64,000 bases of DNA. Origin: PHAA01 sp963665865 (GTDB lineage: Bacteria > Bacillota > Syntrophomonadia > Syntrophomonadales > Syntrophomonadaceae). The stretch is taken from positions 1-64,000 of the forward strand of contig CAXXWF010000001.1 of the NCBI GenBank assembly GCA_963665865.2, read 5' to 3'. Below the pieces are notes generated by a model, which saw nothing but the letters and a program-made list of their open reading frames with translations, searched no databases and had not been told where the DNA came from. Shown piece by piece: positions 34,551-43,666 of the stretch (within the stretch, counting starts at the first letter, position 1; each line of letters begins with the position of its first letter). The translations under genes and the position numbers were made by a program.

Positions 34551-35232
34551 CGTTATCACCGTAGATGAATACTCCGAAAAGCATCACCAATATATCAATA
34601 TCTCCACTCGGATACTCGGGCTTTGTTATGATATCAGGCATGCCTATCAGGGAGACAGGGCGGTTGAGCTGGTGGACAATAACATGACAGACGATAAAAT
34701 GAAGTGGCACTCCATCATTGCACCCAAAAACAATTTATATTTCAGCTGCAATTATCTTTACCCGGAAATATTTTTCGTGATGCTGGCCCTGAATGCACTG
34801 GTAGAACTGCGGATTAAAGATTTGACCAAAACAAAATACATCTTTAAAGAAACCCTGGATAAAAAGGTTGTCTGGGATGAGAATATTGCAATCATCAGGC
34901 TTTTTCAGGCTGAGTTTAAGAAATGTGTCAAAGGGACTTTTACAGAAGCCACCCTTGCCAGATGGATGACCCTGATGAATAGTGACTACATAGGTATTGA
35001 GGATATAGCCGGACAGTATATTGATTTGTTGAATATCAAATACATAAATATGACCAAGGAAAAGCGGCTGAAAACACTGTCCGCTATTGCCAGGAGAATA
35101 GCAGAATTCAGATATGACGATGAACATAATTCAATAAAGGAAGTGGTTATGGAGGCTGCAAGTGAGCATCGATGTGAGCCGGGGGTAATCAGGCTGAAGG
35201 GTATTGAGTATCCAGAGGATTTTGAATGGTAG
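34510..35232 (+). pseudogene. 3' part of the interrupted DUF6904-like gene
   Basis: The open frame runs from after a stop at 34507 to 35232. Conserved-looking segments are ILGLCYDIRHAYQGDRAVELVDNNM and a MKWHSIIAPKNNLYFSCNYLYPEI stretch, separated here into their own motifs. An internal ATG at 34684 could start a C-terminal fragment, but the natural N-terminus lies left of the IS110 element. The protein is soluble and of unknown function. It is followed by a frameshifted SEC-C gene. Confidence 0.72.
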
Positions 35233-35278
35233 TAATTGTAATAAATGAAACTTTAATGATTATTTCTGGGAGGAAGCA

Positions 35279-36216
35279 ATGAGTAAAGTAGGAAGAAACG
35301 ATCTTTGCCCTTGCGGCAGCGGCAAGAAGTATAAAAAATGCTGTATTGACAAACCATTGCCGGAAATGGCGCAACTTAGCTTTAAAGAGTACTTGGATAA
35401 TTTCTGGTCGTATGAAGAAGCGAATGCAATGAGTACTGAGGAAATCATCAGCAAATTACAAAGTATGGGAATCGCCTTTGAAAAAGAGGTGTTTTTACGA
35501 GAAGTAGAGACGTTCTATTCTGCACAACAATTATCAGAGAACTGGTTTGAAACTTTTAAAATTACAGCGGCAGGCAGGGATGAAGATTTTCCGTGTTTTG
35601 CTGCGTGGGTGTTATGGGAGCGCCTAGCTCCAAAAACAATTTATCAGAGGAGCAAATGAGTGTCTTAATTGATAAAGGTTTTGAATATTTGGCCGAAAAT
35701 GATTCTAAATCAGCTTGTGATGTCTGGTTAAGTGTTTGGAGTGCAATAAAATATAGAATTAAACCAGAGTTCAAGAATATGGATTATTTGGACAAGCAGT
35801 ATAAAGGGAGTTTCTTTATTTCAAACTTCTGTCAGGATCTAGAGAATGAATTAAACAATGCTGGACTTGATGACCCGGTTTATTGTGAAAAATGTATTGA
35901 ATATTGTAAAGAGTTTTGCAGTTATTTTCCCAATGAGAATGAGCTTATAATTCATAATATGAGAAGGTCCATTATTGATTCATATGTTCATATGAAGAAT
36001 ATTGATGATGCTAAAAGAGAGTTGGATAGCCTGATAAATGATTATCCCAATAATCCGTGGAACTACATTGCTTATGGGGATATGTATTGGTTTGGAAAGA
36101 ATATACCCAAAGACTCGGGTATGGCGAAAGAGTTCTATGAAAGGGCCCTTTTATTTGCAAAAGATGAATATGATAAAAAAGCTATAGAGGAAAGACTGGA
36201 AGATATAAAAGAATAG
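35279..36216 (+). pseudogene. SEC-C zinc-motif protein, frameshifted
   Basis: The N-terminal SEC-C motif (GRNDLCPCGSGKKYKKCC) is perfect and follows GGGAGG. Reading in the first frame ends at 35659. From about 35636 the sequence continues in the next frame (NNLSEEQMSVLIDKGFEYL) to 36216, including tetratricopeptide-like helices (AKRELDSLINDYPNNPWNYIAYGDMY). The shift lies at the run CTCCAAAAACAA near 35630-35640, consistent with loss of one base. Repaired, it would be one ~310-residue protein of a SEC-C/TPR family found beside DUF6904-type genes in Firmicute accessory regions. Decay and sequencing error cannot be separated. Confidence 0.82.
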
Positions 36217-36347
36217 AGTCGTTGATGGAAGGCCCCCCTTACCAATAAACATCGGTCGGCGGTCGTATAAGGAAAAGCTATCTCAATCAGTTGACCATCC
36301 GGAGGCTGTTGCAGTATTGGCTAAGACAGAGGAGGAATCTACAGCTG
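36217..36347. other. Short spacer with a possible gene remnant
   Basis: Before the convergent Fic gene, the plus strand reads NIGRRSYKEKLSQSVDHPEA in one frame without a start codon. It may be the tail of a lost gene; I cannot assign it. Confidence 0.25.
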
Positions 36348-37418
36348 CTATTTCGCATACTTTACCAGATCAAAAAGACGTTTATTTTGGTATATCCGCT
36401 CCTTACCCAGTTTCTCCGATACCAAAAAACCTTCTGTTTCTAGGGCAGTCAGGTAATTGACGGCAGTACGCCGGGAGACGCCTAAACCCTTGGCAATGTA
36501 CTGGGTCTTGGTATAGAATTCATAAAACAAAAGGTTAAGTAGCTCTTTGGAGTAAAGCTTGGGGAGTTTTTCTTTTATTTCTGCGGTCATGGCATCCACT
36601 TCGGTGTTTATTCTTTTAACTAGAGCCAATGTGTCCTCGGCAGTTTCCTCGATGCCGGTCAGGATATAGACAATCCAGTCCTCCCAATTGTTGTCCGTGC
36701 GTACTTCCTGCAAAAGCCTGTAATAGGCGGTTTTATTGCGAATAATATAACGGCTCAAATACAAAATGGGGCTGTCCAATAAATCTTTCAGTATGAGATA
36801 TAACACATTAACAATCCGACCGGTTCTGCCATTCCCATCATAAAAGGGATGGATGCTTTCAAACTGATAATGAATAACCGCCAATTTAATCAGGGGATCA
36901 ATACCATCGAAATCTTCATTAATGTATTTCTCCAGGTTGGCCATTAACTTTAATATTTCCTGCTCGCCACTCGGAGGGGTATAAACAGTTTCGCCGGTAG
37001 TTTCATTCATTAAAACAGTACCAGGCAATTTGCGGATGCCGGCCCTATTATTTTCAATATGGGAGTGTATATCTATAATCATATTGGTGGTAAGCATTTC
37101 ACGTTTCTCAACTTGTTCATAACCATACCAAAGTGCACTGCGATAGCTTACAACTTCTTTGGTGGCTGGATTCTTGTACCCGGATTGGCTCATGGCTTGA
37201 TATAGTTCGTCATGGGTAGTAATGATGTTTTCAAGAGCGGAACTATCTTTGGCCTCGTTAATGGTAACAGCATTGAGCAGAATGTGTTTGTTAGGTATGG
37301 TAGCAGCATATCCTTTAAGCTCTGCCAGAGCTCTGTTGGACCTGGCCAGTTGTTTCAAAACAGGTTTTGTTTCCAGCTCAGCTTGGGGCGGTAACATAGG
37401 TAATTCATACTCATTCAC
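36348..37418 (-). CDS. Fic-family protein AMP-transferase
   Basis: A 356-residue protein. GTG at 37418 is chosen because GAAGGAGG lies seven bases upstream; longer readings from 37496 lack a ribosome site. The Fic motif HPFYDGNGRTGR (~200) has the catalytic histidine and the phosphate-binding NGR. An N-terminal inhibitory helix with SSALEN (SxxxEN, ~60) marks it as a class II Fic, self-inhibited by the glutamate. A C-terminal winged helix (YIAKGLGVSRRTAVNYL) suggests DNA binding and autoregulation. It adds AMP to a hydroxyl side chain of a target protein. A perfect inverted repeat lies 40 bases upstream. Confidence 0.93.
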   Translation of the reverse strand: MNEYELPMLPPQAELETKPVLKQLARSNRALAELKGYAATIPNKHILLNAVTINEAKDSSALENIITTHDELYQAMSQSGYKNPATKEVVSYRSALWYGYEQVEKREMLTTNMIIDIHSHIENNRAGIRKLPGTVLMNETTGETVYTPPSGEQEILKLMANLEKYINEDFDGIDPLIKLAVIHYQFESIHPFYDGNGRTGRIVNVLYLILKDLLDSPILYLSRYIIRNKTAYYRLLQEVRTDNNWEDWIVYILTGIEETAEDTLALVKRINTEVDAMTAEIKEKLPKLYSKELLNLLFYEFYTKTQYIAKGLGVSRRTAVNYLTALETEGFLVSEKLGKERIYQNKRLFDLVKYAK

Positions 37419-37457
37419 TGCACATACCTCCTTCATATAGGCAGTATATGGCTTAAA

Positions 37458-37486
37458 TTTTCCTATGTAAACATAACATAGGAAAA
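37458..37486. promoter_or_regulatory. Inverted repeat upstream of the Fic gene
   Basis: TTTTCCTATGT and ACATAGGAAAA are perfect 11-bp arms around AAACATA. Its place in the promoter region, and the winged helix of the Fic protein, make it a candidate autoregulatory operator. TTCTATGTTTTATC at 37500 repeats part of it. Confidence 0.6.
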
Positions 37487-37727
37487 ATATTATCATTTTT
37501 TTCTATGTTTTATCTGATAAAATTCAAGGATTCGCAATAACCGGATAAATTTTAAATAGACTTAATTCTATCCTCAATCAAATAACCGTCACATAAAGCA
37601 ACAGCCTAGATCGGGATATGAATTGTTTTTTCATTTTTAAACCAGTCGAATTCGACTGTTTAAATGAGGCTGGCAGAAAATTTTACGTCAGATAGAGTTA
37701 ATAGTTTTGACTTTTGAAGCAAAAATT

Positions 37728-37746
37728 GGGTGGCAGATGGGTGGCA
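37728..37746 (+). repeat. Paired GGGTGGCA repeats near the tRNA remnant
   Basis: GGGTGGCA at 37728-37735 and 37739-37746, spaced as at 30517/30528. The pair lies about 100 bases inside the tRNA-Thr 3' fragment, where integrase arm sites of tRNA-targeting elements usually are. Confidence 0.6.
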
Positions 37747-37847
37747 TGAGGTCATCCGAAGGCTACTTTTCGACGGTGGGGAAAAATAACAAATCCCGAA
37801 ATATAGGACCTAGTTGGACAGCAATGTACCCCAATCTTGCGGGTCCC

Positions 37848-37895
37848 GTTAATTCGTAATCAGCGGTCGGCGGTTCAAATCCGCCCATCGGCTCC
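37848..37895 (+). other. 3' half of tRNA-Thr(CGT): attachment-site remnant
   Basis: The sequence contains an anticodon-loop segment TTCGTAA, a perfect T-arm (GGCGG TTCAAAT CCGCC) and an acceptor 3' strand CATCGGC followed by TCCA. The 5' half (D-arm and matching acceptor GCCGATG) is absent; upstream is unrelated sequence. Elements that integrate into tRNA genes leave exactly such a 3' copy at the distal end, so this is a likely attR, with the element to the left (lower coordinates). A terminator hairpin follows. No complete tRNA-Thr is visible in the window. Confidence 0.75.
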
Positions 37896-37906
37896 AGAGA
37901 AAGTAA

Positions 37907-37930
37907 GGCCCCTCCGTAGTTGGAGGGGCT
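37907..37930 (+). terminator. Terminator after the tRNA fragment
   Basis: A perfect 8-bp stem GCCCCTCC/GGAGGGGC with a 6-base loop, then TTGTTATTTTTTT. Confidence 0.88.
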
Positions 37931-37994
37931 TGTTATTTTTTTGGCCAAATTTATTTCTGTGATTTTACAGCAATTTTACTTTCATTATTCTGTC

Positions 37995-38540
37995 TTATAT
38001 GTTAGTTACTCTGTTAAGCATGATTGAAATTTTTGATAATTTGTATTGTGGACTAACTTCATCGATTCCGGCAGTAACGATTACGTAATTTTCCATAACG
38101 CCTTTTGATCCTGAAATTTTGGTATTACAGTTTAGGCAGGTAATAGCGTGCTCTGTGTGCAATCCAGGTACAACGGATAATGAAATGGGTAGTAAATCAG
38201 TACACACACAAGTTATGAAGCCGTAGACCACAAATGGTTTGGTGGGTATCTGCTCAATATATAATGCTGCTGCGACTCCGCCAGGACGAAGCATTCCAAA
38301 GTGGGCGGCAACCAGGTTGGCGTCATTCTCGGGGACGGGGATGTATGTGCTTTTAGCGACATCAGAGGATGGGGAGGCCTTCGTGGTTTGCTTGGACCGT
38401 TTTGATGTGGATTTCTTCGCCAGCGTTTCTTCCTCAGGGTTTTCTGTCACTTCTTCACAATTTTCCGGTTCTACCTCAGATTTATCTAGTTCTTCTTCAG
38501 GTTTTTCTTTTTGGCCAAACAATTTACTTAACCAACTCAT
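37995..38540 (-). CDS. Hypothetical protein with acidic linker
   Basis: A 181-residue protein I do not recognise. Residues 1-~65 are low-complexity and charged (MSWLSKLFGQKEKPEEELDK, then Glu-rich, then Lys/Ser/Thr-rich). The folded part (~70-181) has a cysteine pair in CLNCN, a CVC motif and several beta strands. The start has GAGGTAAAAAC upstream. It is not obviously exported. It stands alone between the tRNA remnant and a cyclotransferase-like gene on the same strand. Confidence 0.65.
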   Translation of the reverse strand: MSWLSKLFGQKEKPEEELDKSEVEPENCEEVTENPEEETLAKKSTSKRSKQTTKASPSSDVAKSTYIPVPENDANLVAAHFGMLRPGGVAAALYIEQIPTKPFVVYGFITCVCTDLLPISLSVVPGLHTEHAITCLNCNTKISGSKGVMENYVIVTAGIDEVSPQYKLSKISIMLNRVTNI

Positions 38541-38667
38541 GTTTTTACCTCCTCGAAATCAATCGCTACAGGTTATTTCCAATATAGATCACAGATGAAT
38601 TCCCTAGTGTATTCAAAGTTCCTTATAATTAATGAGCTCCTGGACAAATTTGTTGTCCTTTGCTAAC

Positions 38668-38979
38668 TTATCCGTTCCAGATATACGTATCAGCCTGTAA
38701 AGTTTCGCCGTTTTCCAGCTCCACATCAACAATTCTTCTGGTACAGAGTATGCCATTGTTATAAAGAAAGTCTAGTTTGGCAAGGGCTGCCTGGTCAACT
38801 TCATACAATTCGCCCTGCACGCGCTCCCCCTTGTCTGGAAGGACACCGTGCAAGCCACCTAGAAAATTTTTTTTATATTCATTTATAAAACCTTTGCCCA
38901 GAAATGTCTTTCCTTGCAGATAATGTTGGTGATAATGGCCGTCTGTCATTAAGCTGCCGTACACAAAGACTTTAATCAT
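38668..38979 (-). CDS. Gamma-glutamylcyclotransferase-like (AIG2 fold) protein
   Basis: A 103-residue protein with the family signature VFVYGSLMTDGHYHQHYL and the strand VQGELYEVDQAALAKLDFL. In active cyclotransferases the following segment has a catalytic glutamate (typically D.lEg...Y.R); here it reads DFLYNNGILCTRR, so the glutamate is not evident. It may have another amidotransfer/cyclotransfer specificity or have lost activity. The C-terminus ends DTYIWNG, near the usual domain length. Confidence 0.8.
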   Translation of the reverse strand: MIKVFVYGSLMTDGHYHQHYLQGKTFLGKGFINEYKKNFLGGLHGVLPDKGERVQGELYEVDQAALAKLDFLYNNGILCTRRIVDVELENGETLQADTYIWNG

Positions 38980-39319
38980 TTATAAACACGCTCCTGTCTT
39001 TCTTTGCCCATTATCTAATCCTATGCCTTTATAATGACACCCTGAACTCTCCAAATGCATTAACCATATTTTACTCCTTCACTTGTTAATTGCCAATAAA
39101 TCGTTTGTGTATATAGTAGGCAGCTATTTCTGAACCTTATATTATTTTTAAGCTGTTTTTAATCATATTTTCAGGGTATTTTAATCTTTACAGTTTATAT
39201 TAATATGTAATTCACTAACCCATTTACCGACTTCCCCTATATTATGGCCGGGCGGTTCATCACCCCCGGCCTATACTTTTATGTTAGTGCTTTCATCGCC
39301 CGCACCGCTGATTCGATTA

Positions 39320-40852
39320 TCAAACCGTTCTCCGCCTGCATTCTGCTACCCCGGAACGGCTTGGCTGTAAAATCCATGAATAATAAAAGTCTATCAATCT
39401 GCTCAAGCACCAGCAGACTGAAACAAGCAGGATTACATCAAATATAAAGTTAAATAAGAACAGTTGCTTGGAAGTGTCTGCCTGTCCATTTCCTACATAG
39501 GGCATGGGAAATTGAATTAAGCCTATCAGCATTATTCCCCACAGCAGCTGTATCCTGGCTTTAACCTCCTGAAATCCCTGATTCTTTAAATATATAAATA
39601 GTGAAACTGCGAAAACAACTGCGTAGGTTAATAGCAAAAACCATAAGTGTTTGGGAAGGTGTTGCTCTCTGAAGGCAGACCACAGGGTGAATCTATTAAA
39701 TTCTCTCACCGGCGCTTCACTATATGCTCTTGGATACTTCCCTAAAAATGTAGTGGTAGTAAATGCCTGGCCGGCTGTATATTCCATGCCCTGCAGGAAT
39801 CTGGCGGGGTGGGTAACATAGAATTTTACCAGCTTGCCATTGCTTATATTACTATAGAATTCTTGCTGGGTAATTTGGGTATGCGGAACATATTTAATAT
39901 ACTGGCTCTTATTTAGAAATGTATGTTTGCCAGCATCCCCAGCCATATCCGGATTTAAGCCCATATCTATTAGGTCTTGAACTGGATTTGGTGAATCTTT
40001 CAATATCCCATAAAACACCGAATTGTATTGTCTATTGCTGTTATCTTGATCGTTTAGATTTAGGTTAAGAGGATATACGATAATAAGACAATATAATATG
40101 CCTAATAACCATACTTGATACTGTCTTAAGAGGCGTCTATTGTTCCAATAAAGCTTGCCCACCATAATCATTACTATGGGTAACGCCGAGAGTACCTGCA
40201 TTTTAGAGCCTAGAAACAAGTAGGCGGCGAGGAAAATCAATATTATCTTGGGAAATATTTTCTCTTCCGCCTGCAATACATGGCGATGGTATATGTAGTA
40301 GACCCAAGCCGCAATATATAACATCAGAGTTGTTATCATCATAGGCTCGCCATATAAGCTGTTAAACCACACTAAATAATTACCGTCCAAGCCTGCCAAT
40401 ATAGTGATTAAGGCGAATAATACTAGCTTACCTTTATTGGCTATCTGGAGATATCTCATGATCACATACAGGGCTGAAACATACATAATAGCGTAGGCGA
40501 TGGCTAAATATCCGGCTTTAAATGAGTCCTGTCCAAACATATTACATATTAGGCTTATTAATGTAATTAGGTAGGTTATACTGGTTGCTTTCAATCTATT
40601 TACAACACTCAATATATTGAGATTATAGATTTGGTAATCGGTTACGGGGTAATTTAGAAACCTGACAAAATTGGGGTCATTTAAATTCTCTAGCGGCAGT
40701 CTTAATCCGGACACGTTCATGACCCGGTCAAAGTCACCCTGGTCTGCAATCCCTGGCTGCGGATATTGGAAGAGCACATAATAAATTATGGCCAATGCCA
40801 ACAATCCGAAAGCCAGCCGCCAATACTTCATATTCTTTGCTTCTGATTTCAT
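39320..40852 (-). CDS. Polytopic membrane glycosyltransferase (WsfD-like)
   Basis: A 510-residue integral membrane protein with about 10-12 hydrophobic segments. After TM1, an extracytoplasmic loop begins with GIADQGDFDRVMNVSG, an acidic motif typical of GT-C-fold hexose transferases that use polyprenyl-phosphate sugars. The WsfD-type surface-glycan transferases are the closest family I can name. The start ATG 40852 follows GAGGAAGG; an earlier ATG at 40900 is less likely. It is divergent from a GtrA/GtrB pair, completing the usual three parts of a sugar-decoration system. Confidence 0.7.
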   Translation of the reverse strand: MKSEAKNMKYWRLAFGLLALAIIYYVLFQYPQPGIADQGDFDRVMNVSGLRLPLENLNDPNFVRFLNYPVTDYQIYNLNILSVVNRLKATSITYLITLISLICNMFGQDSFKAGYLAIAYAIMYVSALYVIMRYLQIANKGKLVLFALITILAGLDGNYLVWFNSLYGEPMMITTLMLYIAAWVYYIYHRHVLQAEEKIFPKIILIFLAAYLFLGSKMQVLSALPIVMIMVGKLYWNNRRLLRQYQVWLLGILYCLIIVYPLNLNLNDQDNSNRQYNSVFYGILKDSPNPVQDLIDMGLNPDMAGDAGKHTFLNKSQYIKYVPHTQITQQEFYSNISNGKLVKFYVTHPARFLQGMEYTAGQAFTTTTFLGKYPRAYSEAPVREFNRFTLWSAFREQHLPKHLWFLLLTYAVVFAVSLFIYLKNQGFQEVKARIQLLWGIMLIGLIQFPMPYVGNGQADTSKQLFLFNFIFDVILLVSVCWCLSRLIDFYYSWILQPSRSGVAECRRRTV

Positions 40853-40974
40853 TAAAACCTTCCTCTTCATAACTCTCAATAGAATTAATAAACCATGCAT
40901 AGGTTAACCATTTATTGGGCAAAGTATGCTTAATAATATCAAAAGTGGAAAATGATGCCAAGCTATACTCTTAC

Positions 40975-41118
40975 CCACGGTGAGGCATAAGATCCCCCCT
41001 GCGGGGACTACACATGTGCCGCAAGCAGCACTATTAAGGCTGCTTCGTTGGGCGCAGGATGACATAACGGTGAGGAGTAAGATCCTTCGCTGACGCTCAG
41101 GATGACATGACGGTTGGG
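40975..41118. repeat. Dispersed repeat cluster (CAGGATGACA type)
   Basis: AGGATGACATAACGGTGAGG and CTCAGGATGACATGACGG, plus AAGATCCTTCGCTGACGCTC, are variants of one dispersed element also found at 60064-60112. It fills the gap between the two divergent glycosylation transcripts. Confidence 0.7.
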
Positions 41119-41141
41119 TATAAGGGTTAATAGGAACTTAA

Positions 41142-41567
41142 ATGCTAAAAAAATATCTAAGATATAAGACAGTTATATTGTATCTGGCCTTCGGAGGCTT
41201 AACCACGCTGGTAAATATTATGGCCTATTTTAGCTTAACTAAGCTGGGGGGAATACCCTACCTGGCTGGTAATGTCGTGGCTTGGATTGTGTCGGTGCAA
41301 TTCGCTTATGTAACTAACCGGGTATTCGTATTTGCCAGTAAGGGCCAGGGTTTAATTTTTATATTAAAGGAAGGTGCAACCTTCATTGGCTGCCGGCTGT
41401 TCTCGGGGCTGGTGGATACGACTACTATGTATGTAATGATTGATTTGCTTCATTATAATGATCTGTTAGTCAAGGTAATTGCCAATGTAATTGTAATTAT
41501 ATTGAACTACGGCCTCAGCAAGCGAATTGTTTTTCAAGATAAGGGTCAAGGAGAAGTGATTTTATGA
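41142..41567 (+). CDS. GtrA-family membrane protein
   Basis: A 141-residue protein with four transmembrane helices (YLAFGGLTTLVNIMAYF; GNVVAWIVSVQFAYVTNRVFVF; a helix around 75-95; NVIVIILNYGLSKRIVF). GtrA proteins are thought to flip or hand over polyprenyl-phosphate-linked glucose in cell-surface glucosylation. Its stop overlaps the start of the downstream glycosyltransferase (ATGA), so the two are coupled. Confidence 0.9.
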   Translation: MLKKYLRYKTVILYLAFGGLTTLVNIMAYFSLTKLGGIPYLAGNVVAWIVSVQFAYVTNRVFVFASKGQGLIFILKEGATFIGCRLFSGLVDTTTMYVMIDLLHYNDLLVKVIANVIVIILNYGLSKRIVFQDKGQGEVIL

Positions 41568-42502
41568 AGAAAATATCAATAGTGGTGCCATGCTATAACG
41601 AAGAGGACGCCCTGCAATATTTTTATGATGAGGTCGTAAAATTGGCCGTGGAAATGCCGGCTATTTTATATGAATTTGTTTTTGTTGATGATGGTTCCCA
41701 AGATAAGACTTTGAGTTTATTAAAAGAATTGCAGAGCCAAGACGGGCGGATTAAGTATTTGTCTTTTTCAAGAAATTTCGGGAAGGAATCGGCAATTTTT
41801 GCCGGGCTGAAAAATTCCAGCGGTGATTATGTAGCCATTATAGATGCTGATCTGCAAGACCCGCCGATACTGATCAAGGATATGTATCATATCATAACCG
41901 ATGACGGCTATGATTGTGTGGCTACCCGCCGAACCACTCGCAAAGGTGAACCTCCGGTGCGGTCTTTTTTTGCCAAACAGTTTTACCGGATTATTAATCG
42001 CATCTCTAATATTGAACTGGTTGATGGTGAGCGGGATTTCCGTTTAATGACCCGGCAAATGGTGGACTCCATTCTCCAGATTTGTGAGTACAACCGTTTT
42101 TCCAAAGGAATTTTTGCTTGGGTAGGTTTTAAAACCAAGTGGCTCGAATATGACAATCGGGAACGCGTCGCCGGACAGACCAAATGGTCGTTTTGGAAGC
42201 TGTATTTGTATTCCTTGGACGGCATAATGGCATTTTCTACAACCCCCTTAGCTATCGCCTCAATTATAGGAGTTGTTTTCTTTTTGGTGGCTATGTTGAT
42301 GATCAGTATCTTTATGGTCCGGCAGCTATTCTGGGGTGCCTCTGCCAGTGGGTGGCCGGCTTTGATATGTATCATACTCTTTATTACTGGTATTCAGCTG
42401 TTTTGCACCGGGATAGTAGGACAGTATCTATCCAGAACCTATTTGGAAACCAAGAAAAGACCAATTTATATAATTAAAGAAAATAGTGATGAATGCTATT
42501 AA
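41564..42502 (+). CDS. GtrB-type polyprenyl-phosphate glycosyltransferase (GT2)
   Basis: A 312-residue family 2 glycosyltransferase beginning KKISIVVPCYNEEDALQYFY. The nucleotide-sugar DxD is in AIIDADLQDPP and the acceptor-side motif RDFRLMTRQ is present. Two C-terminal membrane helices (ASIIGVVFFLVAMLMISIF; LICIILFITGIQLFCTGIVG) match the GtrB/dolichol-phosphate-mannose-synthase type. It loads a sugar from a nucleotide donor onto the lipid carrier used by GtrA and the divergent membrane transferase. Confidence 0.93.
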   Translation: MKKISIVVPCYNEEDALQYFYDEVVKLAVEMPAILYEFVFVDDGSQDKTLSLLKELQSQDGRIKYLSFSRNFGKESAIFAGLKNSSGDYVAIIDADLQDPPILIKDMYHIITDDGYDCVATRRTTRKGEPPVRSFFAKQFYRIINRISNIELVDGERDFRLMTRQMVDSILQICEYNRFSKGIFAWVGFKTKWLEYDNRERVAGQTKWSFWKLYLYSLDGIMAFSTTPLAIASIIGVVFFLVAMLMISIFMVRQLFWGASASGWPALICIILFITGIQLFCTGIVGQYLSRTYLETKKRPIYIIKENSDECY

Positions 42503-42574
42503 AGCTTTCAGGCTTTGCGGCACAAAGGCACTCCGGAGCGGACTGGCTCTAGAGTGCCTCTTATTTATATATAG

Positions 42575-43366
42575 CTATTTTCCTTCTCTGGGGCACCAAA
42601 TCGCAATTAGAGACACGTCATCCAGATGTACACATCTGTCGATATGGTGATGAGTATTTATTTCAAAGCTGATCCGTGCAAAACGGGCCTCAGGTGGAGA
42701 GGGAACCCTGGTGGAATTATTAAAACCGGTATATGAGGAACTGCTTAGACCATCTCCGGGGATTAGAATGTCTAGAGCGGGGCAGTCTAGCAAATATTTA
42801 CGATGATCCAGGAATTCCAGGCGTGCATATATCGGGGCATTGCCATATTCCGTGGCTGCACTCAGGTAGAAATTCAACTGATAAAATATCCCTGGGCAAA
42901 TACCGGGCACATCCTGGTAAAGAATTGCGTGAGGGCTGGGGCAACCCAGTTTGGCAGCGTTAAAACCCTGGTGCGCAATTTCGCCAATGTCGGGATCAAG
43001 ACCGTCTACTCCAGATTTTATTACCCAGCCCAAAAAGGGATCGGGCTGGTTTTCGAAGTCTCCGTTTATCACTAACTCACCGCACCGAGGCATACAATGA
43101 TGGTGCTCATGGTGGTTATCGCAACAAATCGGTTCACGGTGGACTGGTTTTTCAATATATTGGTCTTTATTGTCATCGAAGTTGTCGTCGTCACAGTATT
43201 TATCATCACTATATTTGTTGCCATTATAATTGCCAGGATTAAAATCATTGTAGTTGTTTTGACCCCAAACTATAGTGAAACGCTGGCTGGGGATCCTCCC
43301 CCAATTTGGCTTTTGTCTATGGTTAAACTTCCATTCACACCCCTGATGATGAGTAGGTTTGCCCAT
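42575..43366 (-). CDS. His/Asn/Asp-rich protein with NGDFE beta-sandwich domain
   Basis: A 263-residue protein; ATG 43366 has GGGAGG at good spacing. Residues ~45-75 are Asn/Asp/Tyr-rich low complexity (NNYNDFNPGNYNGNKYSDD), followed by a histidine cluster (CCDNHHEHHHCMPRC). The C-terminal ~160 residues begin ELVINGDFENQPDPFLGW and have the strand pattern of a carbohydrate-binding-like jelly roll; similar NGDFE domains occur in Firmicute spore-surface proteins. There is no signal peptide. A spore-coat or exosporium role is possible. The His/Cys/Asp cluster could bind metal. Confidence 0.65.
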   Translation of the reverse strand: MGKPTHHQGCEWKFNHRQKPNWGRIPSQRFTIVWGQNNYNDFNPGNYNGNKYSDDKYCDDDNFDDNKDQYIEKPVHREPICCDNHHEHHHCMPRCGELVINGDFENQPDPFLGWVIKSGVDGLDPDIGEIAHQGFNAAKLGCPSPHAILYQDVPGICPGIFYQLNFYLSAATEYGNAPIYARLEFLDHRKYLLDCPALDILIPGDGLSSSSYTGFNNSTRVPSPPEARFARISFEINTHHHIDRCVHLDDVSLIAIWCPREGK

Positions 43367-43666
43367 TGCCATTCCTCCCTTTAATACTAGAAGAAACAAT
43401 AACAATTAATTACAAATATAATTCAATTTATGCCTAATCTTTACATTATGTTACTATCCATGGCTTTTCTCATCTCTAAAACTACTTTAAGTTTTAATTG
43501 CAGCGAATTCTATTGTTTCTATAATTTATATTAGCAGTTAAATTTATTAGCAGTTAAAATAAAAGAAAGTTACTTTATATACCAACTATTTGTGCAATAA
43601 ATAACTTGTGATATCTCAATTGCTTTAATAGTATTAATGTATTGTTACTAGGAAGGTGGTAGGCGA
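43367..43666. other. AT-rich intergenic region
   Basis: No gene is seen. It is the promoter region of two divergent genes. TTATTAGCAGTTAAA-like segments repeat at about 43532 and 43548. Confidence 0.4.

Noticed and set aside
37641..37662. Palindrome AGTCGAATTCGACT as a phage operator
   Set aside because: It is perfect but isolated, with no neighbouring repressor or phage gene; chance cannot be excluded.
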